A stretch of 64,000 nucleotides of DNA, from NCBI RefSeq assembly GCF_047461615.1, contig NZ_JANSHI010000004.1, positions 73,518-137,517 of the forward strand, written 5' to 3'. The stretch comes from Thermostichus sp047461615. Lineage in GTDB: Bacteria; Cyanobacteriota; Cyanobacteriia; Thermostichales; Thermostichaceae. A program made the translations under genes and the position numbers. Numbering within the stretch: position 1 is the stretch's first letter; every line of letters begins with the position of its first letter. The notes beneath the pieces are model-generated. The model was not told where the DNA came from. It saw nothing but the letters and a program-made list of their open reading frames with translations, and made no database searches. Positions 59,515 through 64,000 of this stretch are shown here, in pieces.

Positions 59515-61101
59515 ATGGCCAGTGCCCACCTGCCGCCCCTCATTCAAGCAATGTTGGAGCCGGGGTTTTACCCCCATCCAGTGCGGGAGCCGATCCAGCT
59601 TCTCCAAACCCACATCTCCTATGTTCTCCTGACGGGCGACTATGCCTACAAAGTGAAGAAGCCCGTGGACTTTGGCTTTCTAAACTTCACCACGCTGGAG
59701 CGGCGGCGCCACTTTTGCCAAGAAGAGCTGCGCCTAAACCAGCGCGGGGCGCCGGGGCTTTACCTCCAGGTGTTGCCCATTGGGCAAACCCAAGGCCGGT
59801 TTCAGCTTGGCGGCAGTGGCGAGCCGGTGGAGTACACCCTTAAAATGCGGCAATTTCCCCAAGAGCAACTCTTCAGCAACCTCCTCGAGCGGGGGGAGCT
59901 GACGCCAGCCTTGATGGAGGAGCTGGGACGGGTGGTGGCAGCCTTTCACGCCCAGGCTGAGACCAACGACTACATCCGCAGCTTTGGCCGGCCAGAGCGG
60001 GTACGGGGGGCCTTCGACGAAAATTACGCCCAAACCCAGCGCTACGTGGGCGGTCCCCAGACGGCTGAGCAGTATCAGGAGACCCAAGCCTACACGGAGC
60101 GCTTTTTCGCCGAGCGGCAGGAGCTGTTTTACCAGAGAATGGCCCAAGGCCGCATCCGCGAAGGCCACGGGGATCTGCATCTCGGCAACCTCTGTTGGTG
60201 GGAAGGCCAGATCTTGCTGTTTGATTGCATCGAGTTCAACGAGGCTTTCCGCTTTGTGGATACGATGTACGACGTATCCTACGCGGTGATGGATTTGGAC
60301 GCCCGCCACCGCCCCGATCTGGGCAACGCCTACTTAAACACCTATCTGGAAGAAACGGGTGACTGGGAAGGACTGAAGATCTTGCCCATTTACCTCAATC
60401 GCCAGGCCTATGTGCGGGCCAAGGTTACCTCTTTTCTGCTGGACGATCCTGCCGCTGCGGAAGCTGACAAAGCCGATGCCTTCCACACTGCCGCCCGCTA
60501 CTACCGACTGGCCTGGGAATACACCCTTCCCAAACAGGGACAGTTGTTTTTGATGGCTGGCCTCTCGGGAGCGGGCAAAAGTACAGTGGCCCGGTACCTA
60601 GCCCGGCAGCGGGGAGCCATTCACATTCGCTCCGATGCCGTGCGCAAGCACTTGGCCGGGATCCCTCTGCGGCAGCGGGGGGGGCCGGAGGTGTATACGC
60701 CAGAGATGACCGAGAAGACCTACCGCCGCCTGGTGGAATTGGGCGTGGAGTTGGCCCGGGAAGGTTACAGCGTAATTCTGGACGCCAAGTTTGACCGGCA
60801 AGCGCTGCGGGGCATGGCCATTGAACAGGCCCAAAAGTGCGGGATTCCCTTGCGCATTCTCCACTGTTACGCCCCTGAACCTGTCCTCCGTGAGCGTCTG
60901 CAACGGCGTATGGCCGCAGGTACAGTCGAGGGAGGAAACCTAGCCGACATTGCCGATGCCACTGCCGATCTCCTTGCCCAGCAGCAGGCGCAGTGGCAGG
61001 ATTTTTCCGAGGGGGAACGGTCTTACTTGACGGTGTTGGACACCAGTCAAGATTGGCAAGCGCAACTGCAGGAGATCACCAGTGAGCGAGGTAACGGCTA
61101 A
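59515..61101 (+). CDS. APH-like kinase fused to a P-loop nucleotide kinase
   Basis: 528 aa. The N-terminal ~320 residues form an aminoglycoside-phosphotransferase-like kinase: the catalytic loop REGHGDLHLGNLCWW (Asp) and metal-binding IEFNEAFRFVDTMYDVSYAVMDLD. The C-terminal ~170 residues are a small ATPase (AAA_33-like): Walker A LMAGLSGAGKSTVARYLA (about 349-366), IRSDAVRKHLAGIP, and VILDAKFDRQALRGMAI. The double-kinase layout recurs in bacteria; substrates are unknown. Its last 20 bases overlap the start of a Crp-type regulator. Confidence 0.88.
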   Translation: MASAHLPPLIQAMLEPGFYPHPVREPIQLLQTHISYVLLTGDYAYKVKKPVDFGFLNFTTLERRRHFCQEELRLNQRGAPGLYLQVLPIGQTQGRFQLGGSGEPVEYTLKMRQFPQEQLFSNLLERGELTPALMEELGRVVAAFHAQAETNDYIRSFGRPERVRGAFDENYAQTQRYVGGPQTAEQYQETQAYTERFFAERQELFYQRMAQGRIREGHGDLHLGNLCWWEGQILLFDCIEFNEAFRFVDTMYDVSYAVMDLDARHRPDLGNAYLNTYLEETGDWEGLKILPIYLNRQAYVRAKVTSFLLDDPAAAEADKADAFHTAARYYRLAWEYTLPKQGQLFLMAGLSGAGKSTVARYLARQRGAIHIRSDAVRKHLAGIPLRQRGGPEVYTPEMTEKTYRRLVELGVELAREGYSVILDAKFDRQALRGMAIEQAQKCGIPLRILHCYAPEPVLRERLQRRMAAGTVEGGNLADIADATADLLAQQQAQWQDFSEGERSYLTVLDTSQDWQAQLQEITSERGNG

Positions 61102-61768
61102 GGATTTGCACTTGATGCCGTTGTTTGAAGGCTTTTCCCCCGAGGTGCTCGAGCCGCTAGCCCGTCAGATGGCGCTGCGCTCCCATGCCGTCAACCAGGC
61201 CATCGTGTTGCAAAATGACTGGGGCAGTACCGTCTATTTCATCCTGGAGGGTTGGGTCAAGATTCGCACTCACGATACAGAGGGGCGGGAGATTACCCTC
61301 ACCATTCTCGGCCCAGGCGAGATCTTTGGAGAGATGGCCGCTTTGGATGAGGCGCCTCGTTCCAGCGATGTGGTTGCCTTAACACCGACCAAGGTTTGTT
61401 CTCTGTCGGCCCAGCATTTTCTAGCTTTCTTGGCTGCCAATGCCCAGGCTGGCATTCGCCTTGCCCAGCTCATGTCCCGCCGTCTGCGGCAGCTTAACCG
61501 GCGGCTGCAGTTGCGCGAGGCCAGCAGTGTTGCCCGCGTGGCCGATATTCTCCTCTTCTTGGCCGAATCTCGGGGCTGGGTCAGCCGCAGCGGTGTGGAA
61601 ATCCCCAACTTACCCCATCGGGAGCTGAGTAGCTTAAGCGGCTTAGCTAGGGAGACCGTTACCCGCGTTCTCTCCAAGCTAGAACGAAAGGAGTTGATCC
61701 GCCGGGATCGCAGCCGCAACATTCTCTGTATTCCGCAGCTGGAGGCCCTGGAAAAGCTCCTTGGCTAA
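61082..61768 (+). CDS. Crp/Fnr-family transcriptional regulator
   Basis: 228 aa starting at GTG, overlapping the preceding kinase gene by 20 bases. The cyclic-nucleotide-binding barrel shows ILEGWVKIRTHDTEGREITLTILGPGEIFGEMAALDEAPRSSDVVA, whose PGEIFGE and the following Arg match cAMP-binding Crp proteins (cf. SyCRP1), so cAMP binding is plausible. A dimerisation helix and C-terminal HTH (HRELSSLSGLARETVTRVLSKLERKELI) follow. It probably regulates genes in response to cAMP or redox state. Confidence 0.92.
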   Translation: MSEVTAKDLHLMPLFEGFSPEVLEPLARQMALRSHAVNQAIVLQNDWGSTVYFILEGWVKIRTHDTEGREITLTILGPGEIFGEMAALDEAPRSSDVVALTPTKVCSLSAQHFLAFLAANAQAGIRLAQLMSRRLRQLNRRLQLREASSVARVADILLFLAESRGWVSRSGVEIPNLPHRELSSLSGLARETVTRVLSKLERKELIRRDRSRNILCIPQLEALEKLLG

Positions 61769-61828
61769 ACTAGGGCGCTACCTGTTGCCAAAGACCTCCT
61801 GAGCACCCTAAAATAGGGGCTACGAAAA

Positions 61829-61901
<73 letters not shown>

Positions 61902-61994
61902 TCCTATCTTGTTTTCCTGAGCTTTTCGAGATAGGTCCACACCCTAGGTTGGGAGCTTGCTGGCGCTGGCAAGTTGGCCACCAGGCAGCCCCCC

Positions 61995-62984
61995 CTAGTT
62001 TTCGCGGCGCACAACACTTTCATGCCAGTGGCCCAGGATTTTGTCGGACAGGGCGCTCAAGGCCACAAAGATTAGGATCCCCAGGCCAGTCAGCAGCACC
62101 AGAGCCGCAAACATGCGGGGCACCTGTAAGTTGAAGCTGGAGATCAAAATCTGGTAGGCGATCCCGGCCCGCTCCCCGCCGCTACCTGCAACAAACTCGG
62201 CCACCACCGCTCCAATGAGAGAAAGGCCACCGCTGATGCGCAAGCCCCCGAGGAAATAGGGCAGGGCGCTGGGCAGGCGCAGGTAGATCAGAGTTTGCCA
62301 GCGATTGGCCTTGTACAGTTGAAACAGGTTGAGCAGGTTGTGATCGACGCTGTTTAGCCCCAGGGTAGTGTTGGAGAGAATGGGGAAGAAGGCAACAATC
62401 CAGGCGCAGACCACCATGGCCGCAAAGGTGTTGTTGCGCAGCCAGATGATAATGAGTGGCGCGATGGAAATGATGGGCGTTGTCTGCAAAACCACCGCAT
62501 AGGGGAAAAGGCTGCGCTCAATCCATTTGCTCTGGCTAAACAAAACGGCCAGCAACAGCCCAGAGATGGCAGCCAAGAGGAAAGCCACCACGGTAACCTG
62601 CAAGGTAACCAGCAGCGAAGGAAAAAGGGATCCCCACTCCTTCACCAGGGTTCTGGCCACCAAAACCGGCCCCGGCAACAGGTAAGGGGGAACCCCTGTC
62701 AGCCGCACCGCCACCTCCCAAAGCCCCAGAAAAAGGAGGCCGACGATCCCAGGGGCAATCACATCCGGATTGAGCCACCTACCTAGATCCAACCGCTGGG
62801 GAGAAGTCGGCAGACCAGAGCCAGCTACCTCAGCCTCACTGCGGGGGCCGGGCCTGAGTCTCTCGTTCACCCCACCGCCCAGAGCCCCAGTCGACCCATG
62901 CCAAGACCAGCGCTCCGGCAGGACAGGCAGGGATCCCAGCCGGCGATCCAAGAACTGGAGAAGGGAGGCGAAAAGATCCAGCAT
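61995..62984 (-). CDS. ABC transporter permease (sulfonate/nitrate/taurine type)
   Basis: 329 aa. After a non-conserved ~75-residue N-terminal extension, six transmembrane helices follow: VIAPGIVGLLFLGLWEVAV, VTLQVTVVAFLLAAISGLLLAVLF, FPYAVVLQTTPIISIAPLIIIWL, and the EAA loop region NRWQTLIYLRLPSALPYFLGGLRISGG. This is the SsuC/TauC/NrtB-type BPD_transp_1 permease. The substrate cannot be told from the permease alone. The paired ATPase gene is just upstream, 20 bases away. Confidence 0.93.
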   Translation of the reverse strand: MLDLFASLLQFLDRRLGSLPVLPERWSWHGSTGALGGGVNERLRPGPRSEAEVAGSGLPTSPQRLDLGRWLNPDVIAPGIVGLLFLGLWEVAVRLTGVPPYLLPGPVLVARTLVKEWGSLFPSLLVTLQVTVVAFLLAAISGLLLAVLFSQSKWIERSLFPYAVVLQTTPIISIAPLIIIWLRNNTFAAMVVCAWIVAFFPILSNTTLGLNSVDHNLLNLFQLYKANRWQTLIYLRLPSALPYFLGGLRISGGLSLIGAVVAEFVAGSGGERAGIAYQILISSFNLQVPRMFAALVLLTGLGILIFVALSALSDKILGHWHESVVRREN

Positions 62985-63004
62985 AGAGAAAAGCAGGCAC
63001 CCTG

Positions 63005-63829
63005 TCAGCGCAACCGTCCAACCGAGAGAGGAGGCAGGTAAGGCTCCTGAGTCGTGCTACCCATAGCTTCGCGCAAACGGGCTGCCACCTCCCGACAGTA
63101 GTCGTTGTAAAGGGGCGAGGTGCGAAAGTCTTCTGAACGAGGGTAGGGGGCATCGATGGGGATATCCGCCACTACTCGCCCCGGACGAGCCGCCATGACC
63201 ACGACGCGGTTGGAGAGGTAGACGGCCTCGTAAATGTTGTGGGTAACAAAGACTACCGTCCACCGCTGCTCCTGCCACAGCTCCAGCAGCTCACTGTTTA
63301 ATTTGCTGCGGGTGATCTCGTCCAAAGCTCCAAACGGCTCGTCCATGAGCAGCACCTGGGGCTGGGTGACGAGGGCGCGGGCAATGGAAACGCGCATGCG
63401 CATCCCCCCTGAGAGCTCGCGGGGAAAACTGTGCTCAAACCCTTGCAAGCCCACCTGGCGCAGCGCCTGCAATACCTTGGGCTCCGCTTTCTCCCTAGGC
63501 TCGCCCGCCAACTTCAGGGGCAAGCGCACATTCTCCATCACCGTGGCCCAGGGCAGGAGGGCTGGCTCCTGGAAGACAAAAGCCAACTTGGGTTCCACCG
63601 GGCGGCTGGGGAGGTTTTGCTGGCAGTGGCCCCCCCACTCAATAGAGCCACTGGTCAACTGCCCTAGGCCGGCAATTAGCCGGAGCACTGTACTTTTCCC
63701 ACAGCCCGAGGGCCCCACCAAGCTGACAAACTGCCCCTCTGGAATGGCTAGGCTCATATCCTGCAAGGCCACCGTGCCGTTGGCATAGACCTTGCTGACA
63801 TGGTTGAGGAGAATCATCGGGGCAGGCAT
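63005..63829 (-). CDS. ABC transporter ATP-binding protein (SsuB/TauB/NrtC type)
   Basis: 274 aa. Walker A VGPSGCGKSTVLRLIAGL, Q loop FVFQEPALLPWATVMENVRLPL, signature ELSGGMRMRVSIARALV, Walker B VLLMDEPFGALDEITR and the His switch VFVTHNIYEAVYLSNRV. It powers the adjacent permease. No periplasmic substrate-binding protein gene is in the window; a mobile-element end lies 43 bases upstream. ATG at 63829 is used; 63817 (MILLNHVSK) is an alternative. Confidence 0.94.
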   Translation of the reverse strand: MPAPMILLNHVSKVYANGTVALQDMSLAIPEGQFVSLVGPSGCGKSTVLRLIAGLGQLTSGSIEWGGHCQQNLPSRPVEPKLAFVFQEPALLPWATVMENVRLPLKLAGEPREKAEPKVLQALRQVGLQGFEHSFPRELSGGMRMRVSIARALVTQPQVLLMDEPFGALDEITRSKLNSELLELWQEQRWTVVFVTHNIYEAVYLSNRVVVMAARPGRVVADIPIDAPYPRSEDFRTSPLYNDYCREVAARLREAMGSTTQEPYLPPLSVGRLR

Positions 63830-63872
63830 GGCTTACTTTTCCTGGCTCAGGGATCGGCGAGGGAGCGCTAAA

Positions 63873-64000
63873 CTAATCGTACCCCTGCCGCCGCCGCAAC
63901 TTGTTGACATACTCCCCGCCCTGAAGGGCATTCGCGACAGCGGGCCGTAGGCCGGGGATTCTCGTTCTTGGTTCCACGAGCGCACTTACCATGTCAGGTT
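63873..64000 (-). CDS. Possible C-terminus of an IS200/IS605-type TnpB (partial)
   Basis: A frame open to the right edge ends at 63873. The minus-strand reading includes DMVSALVEPRTRIPGL, which resembles the last residues of TnpB-family (IS605 OrfB/IS1341) proteins, where the stop normally lies close to the right-end hairpin. Here the frame continues into the hairpin sequence before stopping, so the true stop or a later frame shift cannot be decided from 128 bases. Confidence 0.35.
   Translation of the reverse strand, partial: PDMVSALVEPRTRIPGLRPAVANALQGGEYVNKLRRRQGYD
63902..63962 (-). mobile_element. Probable right end of an IS200/IS605-type element with omegaRNA-like hairpins
   Basis: On the minus strand GAATCCCCGG opens a structure closed by GGGGAGTATGTCAAC. 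CCCC at 63914-63917 can pair with GGGG at 63954-63957, enclosing two smaller stems: GCCCT/AGGGC (63918-63929) and GGCC/GGCC (63943-63953). GAATCCCC...GGGGAGTATGTCAA is a familiar ending of TnpB-bearing insertion sequences, where it doubles as the 3' scaffold of the guide (omega) RNA. The element would extend to the right, beyond the window. Confidence 0.5.

Noticed and set aside
63830..64000. Riboswitch upstream of the ABC operon
   Set aside because: The hairpins here fit an IS200/IS605-type end better than any riboswitch fold I know.

Overview
The window looks like the chromosome of a GC-rich, early-branching unicellular cyanobacterium of the thermophilic Synechococcus JA-3-3Ab / JA-2-3B'a (hot-spring) type. 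The cyanobacterial assignment rests on genes seen here: chlH (Mg-chelatase), apcF (phycobilisome core), ycf3 (photosystem I assembly), ycf51, raf1 (Rubisco assembly) and a YacL-like PIN-TRAM protein. The lineage is inferred from the very frequent GGGATCCC/GGATCC palindrome and the near absence of the usual cyanobacterial HIP1 octamer GCGATCGC. I could not run a database search.

Layout. 1-29.5 kb is dense housekeeping sequence: the 5' end of a fumarase/aspartase gene, infC, bcp, a Ser/Thr kinase, raf1, sppA, an SDR, rsmA, a hybrid-sensor-type histidine kinase, a PIN-TRAM protein, nfuA, rseP, nth, sixA, trxA, a LOG-family protein, trpF, rodZ-like, an rsuA/rluB-type pseudouridine synthase, rbfA, a photolyase, a phoA-like alkaline phosphatase, a transglutaminase-like membrane protein, uvrA, hemW, hisH and a small EVE protein. 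29.7-38.3 kb is an accessory island: a three-gene same-strand cluster encoding two unrecognised proteins (525 and 441 aa) and a 1872-aa DEAD/DEAH helicase with a C-terminal DUF1998/MZB-like cysteine cluster, of the kind found in DISARM (DrmA) and Druantia (DruE) antiphage systems. It has few GGATCC sites and holds all three GCGATCGC octamers I found, so it was probably acquired from another cyanobacterium.

38.4-46.8 kb returns to core genes (surE, a Crp-like regulator, an alpha/beta hydrolase, ycf51, ftsW, murD, a glutamine amidotransferase), interrupted by a heavily frameshifted dynamin-type GTPase pseudogene (41.8-43.5 kb). At 46.95-48.09 kb a single gene joining an EVE-like N-terminus to a PD-(D/E)XK-like C-terminus is bracketed by inverted GTTAGCC/GGCTAAC sites that look like halves of integron attC sites; I read it as a stranded gene cassette and a candidate modification-dependent restriction enzyme.

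48.5-62 kb is again core: chlH, gatC, ycf3, trpS, an EamA transporter, truB, apcF, a quinone oxidoreductase, a hypothetical gene, an APH-kinase/P-loop-kinase fusion overlapping a second Crp regulator, and tRNA-Phe(GAA). 62-63.8 kb holds an ABC transporter ATPase-permease pair (taurine/sulfonate/nitrate type) without a visible binding protein. The window ends in what looks like the 3' end and right-end structured RNA of an IS200/IS605-type TnpB element inserted just upstream of that operon.

Genes most worth following up are the helicase island, the EVE-nuclease cassette with its attC-like borders, the decayed dynamin gene, and the mobile-element end at the right edge.
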